Below are positions 27,082 to 35,782 of a stretch of DNA of 64,000 nt, one piece after another. A program made the translations under genes and the position numbers. Source of the DNA: Aureimonas sp. SA4125 (GTDB taxonomy: Bacteria; Pseudomonadota; Alphaproteobacteria; Rhizobiales; Rhizobiaceae); contig NZ_AP025032.1 in assembly GCF_019973775.1 (NCBI RefSeq), forward strand, positions 1,860,001 through 1,924,000, given 5' to 3'. How positions within the stretch are numbered: the first letter of the stretch is position 1; the number at the start of each line of letters is the position of its first letter. The notes under the pieces were generated by a model. The model saw only the letters and a program-made list of their open reading frames with translations, searched no databases and was not told the origin of the DNA.

Positions 27082-28259
27082 ACCGGGCCGCATCCGGCCG
27101 TCTGACAGCGGCAGCGCTCGTTTCGCCGATGATCCTGTTTCTCGCCGTGTTCTTCTTCTGGCCGCTCTGGACGATGATTTCCGTCTCGGTGCATGACGAC
27201 GCGATCGCCCGCGCACTGCCCCTGACGGCGTCAGCCATCGGCGAATGGGACGGCGAGGGCCTGCCGGGTCGGGAGGTCGAGACCGCGCTCCTGGCCGATC
27301 TCAAGGCGAGCGAGGCGAGCGTCGTCGGCCCGGCGGTGCGCCGGCTCAACAGCGACGTCGCGGGTTTTCGCTCGCTGATGGGCAAGACGACCAGCGCCGC
27401 GAAGGACGCTGCCGACGTGAACGCGGTGGACTTCGCCGGCATCGACCCAAGATGGGCCGATCCGCGCTTCTGGTCGGCGATCCGCAGCGGCGCCTCGGCC
27501 TATACCGACCGCAATCTGCTGGCCTCGCTCGACCTCACGCGGAATGCGGCGGGATCGATCGAGAACATGCCGGCGGGAAGCTCGGCCAACCGGCTGATCA
27601 TCTGGCGCACCTTCTCGATCGCCGGCCTGATCACTCTCTGCACCCTGGCGATCGGCCTGCCCTATGCCATGCTCGCTGCCGCCACCACCGGCTGGAAGCG
27701 CAACGCGCTCCTGCTCGCCGTTCTCCTGCCGCTGTGGACATCGCTCCTGGTGCGCACCGCTGCCTGGTTCATCCTCCTCCAGGACCAGGGCATCATCAAC
27801 CGGACTCTCATCGATCTCGGCCTGATCTCCGGACCCCTGCCGCTGATCTTCAACCGTGTCGGCGTGATCATCGCGATGACGCACGTGCTGCTGCCCTTCA
27901 TGGTGCTCCCGATCTACAGCGTCATCTCGACCATCCCGAAATCGCTGATGCCGGCAGCCGCCTCGATGGGCGCGAGCCCCTTGCGCGCCTTCTGGCGCAT
28001 CCTGTTGCCGCTGAGCGTCCCCGGCATCCTCGCCGGCTCGCTGCTCGTCTTCATGGTGGCGCTCGGCTACTACATCACCCCGGCCCTGGTCGGCGGGCCG
28101 AACGACCAGATGATCTCCTCGGTCATCGCCTTCTATGCCCTGCAGACCGCCAACTGGGGCATGGCCGGTGCGCTCGGCCTCATTCTCCTCGTCGTCACCA
28201 CCATCCTCTATCTCGTCTACGGACGGCTATCGCGCTCCGGCGCGCCGACGGGAGCCTGA
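27078..28259 (+). CDS. PotB-type permease with a large periplasmic insertion
   Basis: 393 residues, about 100 longer than E. coli PotB. Helix 1 (LVSPMILFLAVFFFWPLW) is followed by roughly 140 mostly polar residues before helix 2 (FSIAGLITLCTLAIGLPYAM), so the extra length lies outside the membrane. The EAA coupling loop is ASMGASPLRAFWRILLP. Long inserts here are known in some rhizobial members of the family. It is coupled to the ATPase gene upstream and is one base before the next permease. Confidence 0.9.
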   Translation: MNRAASGRLTAAALVSPMILFLAVFFFWPLWTMISVSVHDDAIARALPLTASAIGEWDGEGLPGREVETALLADLKASEASVVGPAVRRLNSDVAGFRSLMGKTTSAAKDAADVNAVDFAGIDPRWADPRFWSAIRSGASAYTDRNLLASLDLTRNAAGSIENMPAGSSANRLIIWRTFSIAGLITLCTLAIGLPYAMLAAATTGWKRNALLLAVLLPLWTSLLVRTAAWFILLQDQGIINRTLIDLGLISGPLPLIFNRVGVIIAMTHVLLPFMVLPIYSVISTIPKSLMPAAASMGASPLRAFWRILLPLSVPGILAGSLLVFMVALGYYITPALVGGPNDQMISSVIAFYALQTANWGMAGALGLILLVVTTILYLVYGRLSRSGAPTGA

Positions 28260-28260
28260 C

Positions 28261-29058
28261 ATGCTGCGCAGCTTCCAAGCCGTCTTCGGCGTCGCCGCCA
28301 TGGCCTTCCTGCTCCTGCCGCTGGTGTCGATCCTGCCGCTCGCCTTCACCTCCAGCATCTTCCTGAACTATCCGATCCCCTCGGTATCGCTGCGCTGGTT
28401 CGAAATGCTGGCGGAGGCCGATGTCTGGCGCATGTCGATCGTCAACAGCCTGATCATCGGCCTGTCGGCGACGCTGCTCTCGGTCGTCATCGGCACCATG
28501 GCAGCGCTCGGCCTGCATGGCGCGCGGCTGCCCTTTCCAGATCTTCTGCGCACCATCTTCCTCTTGCCCATGGTCGTGCCGGCGGTCGTGCTCGGCGTCG
28601 GCCTGCAGATCTCGCTGGTCAGGCTGGGCCTTGCAAACTCTTATCTCGGCGTGATCCTCGCGCACACTGTGCTCTGCGTGCCCTTCGTCATCGTCAGCGT
28701 CTCGACCGCCCTGCAGGGCATCGATCCCCGCATCGGCCGCGCTGCCGCCAGCCTCGGCGCGTCGCCCGTCACCGTGTTCCGCCGCGTGACGCTGCCGCTG
28801 GCTCTGCCCGGAATGGTCACCGGCGCGGTGTTTTCCTTTGCCACGTCGCTCGACGAGGTGGTGCTGACGCTGTTCGTCGCCGGCCCGAACCAGCGCACCC
28901 TCGCGCGGCAGATGTTCTCCTCGATCCGCGAGAACATTAGCCCCGTGGTCGCGGCCGCGGCAGCGCTCCTGATCGTGGGAACGCTCCTCCTGGCCGGTCT
29001 CTCCGTCCTGCTGAACCGCAAGAAGCGCAAGATCGGGACCGCGGGCGCGCCGGAATAG
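28261..29058 (+). CDS. PotC-type permease
   Basis: 265 residues with six predicted helices, the last gene of the importer operon. The EAA loop is AASLGASPVTVFRRVTLPLA. The ATG at 28261 follows directly on the stop of the preceding permease. No terminator with a T-run is visible downstream. The 215 bp to the aquaporin gene end contain no gene I can support. Confidence 0.92.
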   Translation: MLRSFQAVFGVAAMAFLLLPLVSILPLAFTSSIFLNYPIPSVSLRWFEMLAEADVWRMSIVNSLIIGLSATLLSVVIGTMAALGLHGARLPFPDLLRTIFLLPMVVPAVVLGVGLQISLVRLGLANSYLGVILAHTVLCVPFVIVSVSTALQGIDPRIGRAAASLGASPVTVFRRVTLPLALPGMVTGAVFSFATSLDEVVLTLFVAGPNQRTLARQMFSSIRENISPVVAAAAALLIVGTLLLAGLSVLLNRKKRKIGTAGAPE

Positions 29059-29273
29059 AGTTTACGCGGCCCAGTATCGCCTCACGCTGTCGCGGATCAT
29101 CGTGCCGGTCTCGCCCAGAATCGCTGATCTCTCGACGGGGGGGCGGCTTGTCGCGCCACCGGTCTGATGAGAAGACGGCGACGATAACCGCGGCCCTGCA
29201 GGGCCTTGAACGCGGTCTCCCCGCCACGCCAATCACGAAAGGCTGCGGATGATTTGTCTGTGACGCGGGCCGT

Positions 29274-30011
29274 CTACGCCGCGCGTTCCTCGACGACGAT
29301 CGTATCGACGATGCCGGCCGGCTCGTAGAGCCACTTGGCGAGCGCGCCGGCGACCATCGCCCCGAGGATCGGTGCGATCCAGAACAGCCAGAGTTGTCCG
29401 ACATACTCGCCGCCGGCGAAGAGAGCCGGCCCCGTGCTGCGCGCCGGGTTGACCGACGTATTGGTGACCGGGATCAAGATCAGGTGGATCAGCACCAGGG
29501 CAAAGCCGATCGGGATGCCCGCAAAGCCTGTCGCGGCTCCCTTGGACGTCGTCCCGATGATGATGAACAGGAAGAAGAAGGTGGCGAGGAACTCGGCGAG
29601 GAAGCCGGCCCCGAGCGAGAACTTTCCGGGACTCAACTCGCCGTATCCATTGGACGCGAACCCGCCCGGCACCCAGTCGGCACGGCCTGACGCGATCACG
29701 TACAAAATGCCGGCGCCGAGGATGGCTCCCAAGACCTGGGCGACGATGTAGGGCAGGACATGCTTGTTGGCGCAGCGTCCCGCCGACCAGAGCCCCAGCG
29801 TGACGGCAGGATTGAAATGGCCGCCGGATATGTGGCCGACGGCATAGGCCATGGTCAGCACCGTCAGGCCGAAGGCGAAGGCGACGCCGAGAAAGCCGAT
29901 ACCCAGTTCCGGAAAGGCGGCCGACAGCACCGCCGCCCCGCATCCGCCGAAGGTTAGCCAAAACGTGCCGAAGAACTCGGCGCTGCCCCGGCGAAGCATG
30001 TCATTGTCCAT
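29274..30011 (-). CDS. aqpZ: Aquaporin Z-type water channel
   Basis: 245 residues, six helices and two half-helices. The first NPA box is in [12 protein letters not shown] (67-69) and the second in [14 protein letters not shown] (188-190). The selectivity-filter neighbourhood (histidine in loop, arginine after the second NPA) fits water-specific AqpZ rather than glycerol facilitators. It appears monocistronic. Confidence 0.93.
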   Translation of the reverse strand: MDNDMLRRGSAEFFGTFWLTFGGCGAAVLSAAFPELGIGFLGVAFAFGLTVLTMAYAVGHISGGHFNPAVTLGLWSAGRCANKHVLPYIVAQVLGAILGAGILYVIASGRADWVPGGFASNGYGELSPGKFSLGAGFLAEFLATFFFLFIIIGTTSKGAATGFAGIPIGFALVLIHLILIPVTNTSVNPARSTGPALFAGGEYVGQLWLFWIAPILGAMVAGALAKWLYEPAGIVDTIVVEERAA

Positions 30012-30145
30012 TGGTCACGTCCCCTGATCACTTCCGCTTGATCGCGGTCAGGAGACGCCGAAAGTCCCGCTGCGTCAAGCTTCGAAAAGGTGACCTTTGC
30101 GGCACGGGGCGTTTGAGCCCGCGCTACCCGCTTGCGCCCGTCATG

Positions 30146-30769
30146 TCATTGCCTGGTGACGATCCGGCGGCCCAGGACGGCCTTCGAAAGGATGGCGCCG
30201 GCTGCCACGACGATGAACACGCAGAGCACCTGCTTCGATGTCTGTCCCATGACACCGTCGATAAGGACGGCGTGGACGACACTGCCGATCACGATCGCCA
30301 CGGCAAGAACGCTGTGGGCGGCCTGCCAGAGGCGAGGGCGCAGTTTTCGCCGGAAGGCCGCAAGGCACGCCGTCAGGATCACGGCCCAGAGGCCAATGAC
30401 CCCGTAGACGGCGAAAGGGGTCGGTGACGCCAGGAGAAGCGCGTCGACGATGTCCTCGGGACTGGTGAGGTACAGCCCGCCGACATGCAGCACGACGAGA
30501 CCGGTGATCGCCGCGCCGACCCACCGGTGCCATCGCCTCTGCGCCAGCGCATGCCCGAGGGGCAGAAGGCCACTGATCAGGAGAGGCTGCAGAAGCAGGA
30601 GCACGAGGGCGACGACGCCCGCCATGCCGCCGATGATCCAGAGCGCGTCGCGACTGGCTTGCAGTGGACTGGCCAGGGCGACGGCCAGCGGCACGACGGC
30701 GACCCCGGCCACGACCAGCCAGACCGCCGCGCGCCTGAAAAATTCAGCTGCCGGCGGCGTCATCGGCAA
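30146..30769 (-). CDS. Ferric-reductase-like transmembrane protein
   Basis: 207 residues with six predicted helices and the paired histidines expected of haem ligation (HRWVGAAITGLVVLHVGGLY and WQAAHSVLAVAIVIGSVVHA). This is the membrane domain only, with no FAD/NAD domain as in full ferric reductases. It may therefore pass electrons to or from a partner, like MsrQ-type proteins. The start overlaps by 26 bp the 3' end of the exported dioxygenase-fold gene. Confidence 0.8.
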   Translation of the reverse strand: MPMTPPAAEFFRRAAVWLVVAGVAVVPLAVALASPLQASRDALWIIGGMAGVVALVLLLLQPLLISGLLPLGHALAQRRWHRWVGAAITGLVVLHVGGLYLTSPEDIVDALLLASPTPFAVYGVIGLWAVILTACLAAFRRKLRPRLWQAAHSVLAVAIVIGSVVHAVLIDGVMGQTSKQVLCVFIVVAAGAILSKAVLGRRIVTRQ

Positions 30770-31259
30770 CCGGGGCGAGGTTGAAGTCGACCTGGATGCT
30801 CGTGTCTTCGCGGCTCTGCAGCAGCGGCCGCAGGAACACCGGGGCGAACAGTTCGTCGTCGTAGGACATGTGGATGTGCGCCTGGCCGAAATTGGGAACG
30901 ACCGGGGAGGTTTCCAGACGGAACGTCCCGTCTGCCGCCGTCATCACGCTCCCGCGGTTGCTGGCCTCGCCCTCGCCGCCGCGCTCGGTCGAGGCCCAGA
31001 TCTGCACCCGGACATTCCCGAGCCCTTCGCAGGTCCCCGCTTTTCTGACGGTGCCCGACACCACGAAACCCTTGCCGAGATCGTCGACGAGCGGCGCGTC
31101 GGGGACGAAATTGTTCTTGCCGCCACGCATCGTCTCCGTCGCGGCGCACTCCACTGCCGCGGCAGTCTGCGCGGCCGCTGGCACCGTCATCGCGCCGATG
31201 GCGAGAAAGAAAGCGCCCGCAAGCAGGGCTGCGGGCTGGTCGTTTCGAGCGCTGGTCAT
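30744..31259 (-). CDS. Exported intradiol-dioxygenase-fold protein
   Basis: 171 residues from ATG 31259, with a signal peptide ending VPAAAQ. The mature part follows the protocatechuate 3,4-dioxygenase beta-sandwich pattern: FVVSGTVRKAGTCEGLGNVR, VQIWASTERGG, MTAADGTFRLETSPVV and a C-terminal AHIHMSYDDE. One histidine pair is visible, but I do not clearly see both iron-ligand tyrosines, so catalysis is not assured. It is co-transcribed with the ferric-reductase-like membrane protein. Confidence 0.75.
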   Translation of the reverse strand: MTSARNDQPAALLAGAFFLAIGAMTVPAAAQTAAAVECAATETMRGGKNNFVPDAPLVDDLGKGFVVSGTVRKAGTCEGLGNVRVQIWASTERGGEGEASNRGSVMTAADGTFRLETSPVVPNFGQAHIHMSYDDELFAPVFLRPLLQSREDTSIQVDFNLAPVADDAAGS

Positions 31260-31515
31260 TCGTGCGTGTCTCCGGCGTAGAGGGTTGGGATGCCGACCGA
31301 TTCCATCAACCTGGTTCGGTACTCGACCCCGATCTTGTCTTATTGCGCCAGAACATAGGTCAACGTGAGGCATGCCGCTCGTACCTCCCGGACTATTGAC
31401 CACGCCGTTAGCGAAATCAGTCAACCTGAAGGTCTCAATGGTCTAAGTTTTGACACTGCTATCGGCTGCAACATTATGGGCGGAGACGCAGAGAGTTAGC
31501 CCGCTTTCCGCGTAG

Positions 31516-31776
31516 CTATTTCCTTAAAGAGTCGACCACAGACAACACGCCGCTCGATAGAATTTTTGGCTTCTGGCGAGAGCGTTTCGCCAGCCGAATC
31601 TCCCCGGCCTGGCGGCTTATTTTGCAAAATTGAGATAGTTCATCGGCCGAGTCGTAATCTCTAAGGATCCAGTCGGGTAAAAGGAAGTAGGAGGCAAAAA
31701 CGTTTGCTTGCCATTCTGCGCTGCAGTATGTAGGTAGCTTTTTCTGTAGTTTATATTTGTCTGGGGCGCGATTTAT
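31516..31776 (-). pseudogene. 3' fragment of an ImmA/IrrE-type metallopeptidase gene
   Basis: About 87 codons remain, AT-richer than the flanks. The stretch YCSAEWQANVFASYFLLPDW followed by ELSQFCKISRQAGEIRLAKR matches the conserved second half of ImmA/IrrE peptidases, which cleave phage-type or stress repressors. The HExxH zinc motif and everything upstream are missing: the frame runs into the end of the IS630 element at 31777. The remainder is not found on the other side of the element. Confidence 0.7.
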
Positions 31777-31777
31777 A

Positions 31778-32932
31778 CCAACGTGCGCCGTTTCTGACTC
31801 GTATGGGATTCCCAGATCGAGGAAAGTCTGAATCATTGAGGCAAACGGAGGTTTGCCATGGTGAGACCCATTCCGCTGCGCGTTGATTTTGACGGTCTTG
31901 GCCTGCGTCGTCTGGCGCGGGAGACCAAGGACGCCAACCAGGCGCGCCGTCTTCTGGCGCTTGCGACGATCTACGATGGAGGCTCTCGTTCCCAGGCGGC
32001 CGAAGTGGGCAGCGTCACTGTGCAGATCGTGCGTGACTGGGTCGTACGGTTCAACGAACGAGGTCCTGTGGGTCTCGTCAACGTCAAGGCGCCGGGCAGT
32101 TCCTCCAAGCTGAATGACAAGCAGCGCCATGCCTTGGCGAAGATTGTGGAGAGCGGCCCGATCCCGGCGATCCACGGCGTCGTGCGCTGGCGGCGCAAGG
32201 ATCTGGCGCAGTGGATCTATGAGGAATTCGCCATCTCGTTGGACGAGACCACGGTCGGGCGCGAACTGAAGGCGCTTGGCTTTGCCAAGCTCTCGGCGCG
32301 TCCGCGCCACTATGCGCAGAACGAGTTCGAGGTGGATGCTTTCAAAAAAACTTCCCCGCCGAACTGGCAGCCATCCAGGCCAAGCTCCCGAAGGGTACCG
32401 AGATCGAGCTCTGGTGGGCTGATGAAACCCGCATAGGGCAAAAGAACAAGATCACCCGCCGTTGGGCCCGGCGCGGCACGAGACCGTCCGCGCCGCAGGA
32501 CCAACGCACCATGTGGGCCTATATCTTCGGCGCCGTCTGCCCGCAGAAGGGCAAGGGTGCCGGCCTCGTCCTGCCCTACTGCGACACCGGCGCGATGAAC
32601 CAGCACCTGGCGGAGATCTCACGCGCCGTCGATCCTGGCGCCCATGCCGTGCTGATCCTCGATCGCGCCGGCTGGCACATGACGCCCAAGCTCGTCGTGC
32701 CCGAAAACATCACGCTGCTCTTCCTACCGCCTCACGCGCCTGAGTTGAACCCGGTCGAGAACGTCTGGCAGTTCATGCGCGACAACTGGCTCTCAAACCG
32801 CATCTTCATCGACTACGACGACATCGTCACACACTGCTGCGAGGCCTGGAATAAGCTCGTCGACCAACCCTGGAAAATCATCTCCATCGGCATGCGTGAC
32901 TGGGCACACAGGTTCTGATCAGCGCTTGTTGG
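31778..32932 (+). mobile_element. IS630-family insertion sequence
   Basis: About 1155 bp bounded by TA dinucleotides (31776-31777 and 32933-32934), the target of IS630/Tc1-type elements. The imperfect terminal repeats are CCAACGTGCGCC on the left and, reading inward from the right, CCAACAAGCGCT. It contains one transposase gene. The flanking genes are both missing their 5' ends, so the site is a rearrangement junction rather than a simple insertion. Confidence 0.85.
31858..32918 (+). CDS. IS630 transposase, probably made by -1 frameshifting
   Basis: The N-terminal helix-turn-helix half (31858 to about 32350, with SRSQAAEVGSVTVQIVRDWV) is in one frame. The DDE catalytic half (ADETRIGQ, LILDRAGWH, PELNPVENVWQFMRDNW) is in the -1 frame and ends at 32918. 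The switch falls on seven consecutive A at 32344-32350 (TTC AAA AAA A). Reading with a -1 slip gives about 353 continuous residues, the normal size. The element may therefore be active. Confidence 0.82.
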
Positions 32933-33456
32933 TATGACGTCGTCACTTCGTTGGCTGGCCGATCGCATGCCGGGAATCCCGACGATCTACGTCCCGGGAA
33001 ATCACGACTTCTACCGCAACGGCGGTCCGGACGGCTTCACGATCAACAGCGAGATCGACGACGGACGGGAGCTGGCTGCGAAGACCGGGGTCCATCTTCT
33101 GATCGACGACACCATCGAGTTGGCCGGATACAGGTTCCTCGGCTCGACACTGTGGACGGATCTTCGCGCTTGCCACTCGCGTGACCTAGCCCATGCGTGC
33201 GGCGAGGCCCGCCGAGGGATGAACGATTACAGACGCATCCATCGCGCCTCGTCCACAAGGCGGTCGCGCAGGCTGCAACCTAGCGACACGCTCGCCATGC
33301 ACCGCCGATCGTGGATTTTCCTGTCCGACCAGTTCCGGGCGGGCGATGCCTCGCGCACCATCGTCGTCACACACCACGCGCCCAGCATAGCTTCTCTCCG
33401 GGATCCGTTCGAGCCCCTGAACCAGTGCTACGCCTCTGACCTCAACGCCGAGATTC

Positions 33457-34832
33457 GGTCGTGTCCGTCAACGTGGTGGAAATTGGGGTGTAACTGAAGC
33501 GGCTCGGTTTCAGGCGGCTGCGGTGGAAATACGTACGGTTTCGGGCTTGGTGCTGTTGGACATGAGTTCGGCCATGGGTTCGGTCTGCATGTAGCGGTTT
33601 TGCGTCTGCCATTCGTCGTTGGCCTCGAGGAGGACGGCGCCGATGAGGCGGATGATGGAGCCCTCGTTCGGGAAGATGCCGACGACATCGGCGCGCCGCT
33701 TCACCTCCTTGTTCAGGCGCTCCAGGGAATTGGTCGAATGGATCCGGGTCCGATGCTGACCGGGAAAGTCCAGATGCGCCAGCACGTCGGTCTCGCTGTC
33801 GTCGATGAAGCTGCCGAGCTTGGGACACTTTCCCCGGAGCTGGTCGGCGACGTGGCGCAGCGCCTGGGCCGCGCCGGCGCGATCGGGTTGGATGAAGGCC
33901 TGGCGCAGGGCCGCAGCCGCCATGCTTTGCTGCGCCTTCGGGACATAGGACAGGGCGTTGCGCATCCAGTGGACGCGGCAGCGCTGCCAGGAGGCGCTGA
34001 ACACCCGGCGGATGGCGGCCTTCAGCCCTTCATGGGCATCCGATATCACGAGCTTCACGCCGGAAAGGCCGCGGCGCACGAGGCTCTTGAGGAAGGTCGA
34101 CCAGAAGGTCTCCGCTTCCGAGGGCCCGATGTGAAGGCCGACGATCTCGCGCTTGCCGTCGGTGTTGACGGCGACAGCGATTATTGCCGCCACCGAGACG
34201 ATACGGCCGCCTTCGCGCTGCTTCAGGTAGGTCGCGTCGAGCCAGAGATAGGGCCAGTCGCCGGTGAGCGGGCGATCGAGAAAGCCGCCGACGCGGTCGT
34301 CGATATCTTTGCACAGCTTCGACACCGTGCTCTTGCCGATCCCCGACAGTCCCATGGCCTGCACCAGATCGTCGACGCGACGCGTGGACACGCCGCTGAT
34401 CCAGGCCTCCTGGATGACCGCGACAAGCGCCTTCTCCGAGAGCTTTCTCGGTTCCAGGAACGGCGGAAAGTAGCTGCCTTGTCGAAGCTTGGGGATGCGA
34501 AGCTGCAAGGAGCCAAGCCGGGTATCGAACGAGCGGTCCCGGTAGCCGTTGCGATAGGTCGCCCGTTCCAGGGTGCGTTCATGGCGCCCGGCGCCGATCA
34601 TGCCCTCCACGTCGGCCTCCATGAGAAGCTGCATCACGCTCTCGGCTATCGTCCTCAGGAAATCGCCGTCTCCGGCTTTTGCCAGAAGCTCGGCAAGCGG
34701 TAATCTGTCCTCGGTCATCGGGTGCTCCGGTCAGGTTGAAGTCTCGCAACTCCACCTTAGCCGGCCAATCCGGTGGCCACCTCCGTCGCACCATCTGAGA
34801 TCCGAGTTTCCACCACCAGCGCGGACACTACC
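33457..34832 (-). mobile_element. IS256-family element, copy A
   Basis: 1376 bp, flanked by perfect 8-bp duplications CGAGATTC (33449-33456 and 34833-34840). The ends read GGTCGTGTCCG on the left and, inward from the right, GGTAGTGTCCGCG, continuing into a shared GTGGTGGAAA block. It interrupts the metallophosphoesterase gene. Slightly divergent from the other three copies. Confidence 0.93.
33510..34718 (-). CDS. IS256 (mutator-type) transposase, copy A
   Basis: 402 residues of the Transposase_mut family, with the first catalytic aspartate in LWLDATYLKQREGG, the second near LVISDAHEGLKAAI and the glutamate in STNSLERLNKEVKRR. It differs from the other copies at scattered positions and in its last residues (TVRISTAAA). 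Intact. Confidence 0.95.
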   Translation of the reverse strand: MTEDRLPLAELLAKAGDGDFLRTIAESVMQLLMEADVEGMIGAGRHERTLERATYRNGYRDRSFDTRLGSLQLRIPKLRQGSYFPPFLEPRKLSEKALVAVIQEAWISGVSTRRVDDLVQAMGLSGIGKSTVSKLCKDIDDRVGGFLDRPLTGDWPYLWLDATYLKQREGGRIVSVAAIIAVAVNTDGKREIVGLHIGPSEAETFWSTFLKSLVRRGLSGVKLVISDAHEGLKAAIRRVFSASWQRCRVHWMRNALSYVPKAQQSMAAAALRQAFIQPDRAGAAQALRHVADQLRGKCPKLGSFIDDSETDVLAHLDFPGQHRTRIHSTNSLERLNKEVKRRADVVGIFPNEGSIIRLIGAVLLEANDEWQTQNRYMQTEPMAELMSNSTKPETVRISTAAA

Positions 34833-35149
34833 CGAGATTCTCATGTGGCGACCGGCTTTGTGGGTCCATGGCCACATCCACCAGGCCTGCGACCATCGCA
34901 TCGGGGACACGCGCATCCTCTGCAATCCGGCAGGCAGGGCGGAGGAAAATACCGGCTTCGACGCCGGCCTCGTCGTGACGATGGTCGCATGACGCACGGA
35001 CCCACCGATAGGAACGGACGAATGCCCCACCACCCGATGCTCAAACCGAAACCGCTCGTCGGCATCTCGCCGACCGTGACCCGCCGGAGGTAGCTCAGCC
35101 CCTCCGGTGCATCCTTGCATGAGCCGCAAAGCGGCATCGGAGTGATCAT

Positions 35150-35782
35150 ATGAACACCGTCTACGAAGTCCATTTTCCCGACCACCATGTCGATGCGCTG
35201 GAGGTGTCGGTCGCAAAGGCCGCCGCCAGTCGCATGGCGTTGTCGACCTTTCACCTCCAGACATGCAGCGAACGCCCGATGTTTCGGACGATTTGCGCTC
35301 GCGACCTGGCGCTCCTCCTGAACATCGACGTCAATGTCGCCGACTTCCGCTGCTTGCCAGGCATAGTCGAGGGCACCGATGCCAGTGGAGACAAGCTGCG
35401 GCACGTCCCCGACTTCCTGGTGACGTACGAGAATGGTGACCGGGTCTTCCTCGACGCAGACGGCCCAGCCCGCTTCCGTCCCCTGGACCCCGGCGTCGGC
35501 TACTCATCGATCGGAGAGGACGAGATCCGGACCGAGCCCCGGATGACAAACGCACGCGAGGCCTTCCGGTATTCGCTGCACCAGGTGTCGATGTCCGACC
35601 GTCTACGACTTCAGGCAGCCCTGCGCGACAATCCATCAATTTCCCTCGTCGAGGCATCGACCGCGATCCGCATGTCCGACGACGAATTCGCCTGCATCAT
35701 TGCTCTGGCCGTGAAGCGCGTCCTTCACATCGACTGGTCCGAAGTGATCGGGCCGGACACCCGCGTGAGGCTCGCACGATGA
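35150..35782 (+). CDS. TnsA-N-like protein of unknown function
   Basis: 210 residues, soluble. The middle follows the pattern of TnsA-type endonuclease domains: ARDLALLLNIDVNVADFRCL, then RHVPDFLVTYENGDRVFLDA. The aspartate of PDFLV is kept, but the lysine normally found where DAD occurs is not, so nuclease activity is doubtful. The C-terminal third looks like a small helical, winged-helix-type domain. It overlaps the AAA+/M41 gene by 4 bp, so the two proteins are probably made together. I do not know a characterised homologue. Confidence 0.65.
   Translation: MNTVYEVHFPDHHVDALEVSVAKAAASRMALSTFHLQTCSERPMFRTICARDLALLLNIDVNVADFRCLPGIVEGTDASGDKLRHVPDFLVTYENGDRVFLDADGPARFRPLDPGVGYSSIGEDEIRTEPRMTNAREAFRYSLHQVSMSDRLRLQAALRDNPSISLVEASTAIRMSDDEFACIIALAVKRVLHIDWSEVIGPDTRVRLAR

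Larger units (their letters stand above)
32934..34992 (+). pseudogene. Calcineurin-like metallophosphoesterase, 5'-truncated and split by IS256
   Basis: The first part (32934-33456) has YVPGNHDFYRNG and VVTHHAPS. The second part (34841-34992) has LWVHGHIHQACDHRIGDTRI. Removing the IS256 element and one 8-bp duplication rejoins the frame exactly (NAEI followed by LMWRPALW). The N-terminal DxH and GDxxD metal motifs are missing because the gene begins at the edge of the IS630 element. It is broken twice. It was probably the first gene of a group with the TnsA-like and AAA+/M41 genes downstream. Confidence 0.82.
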
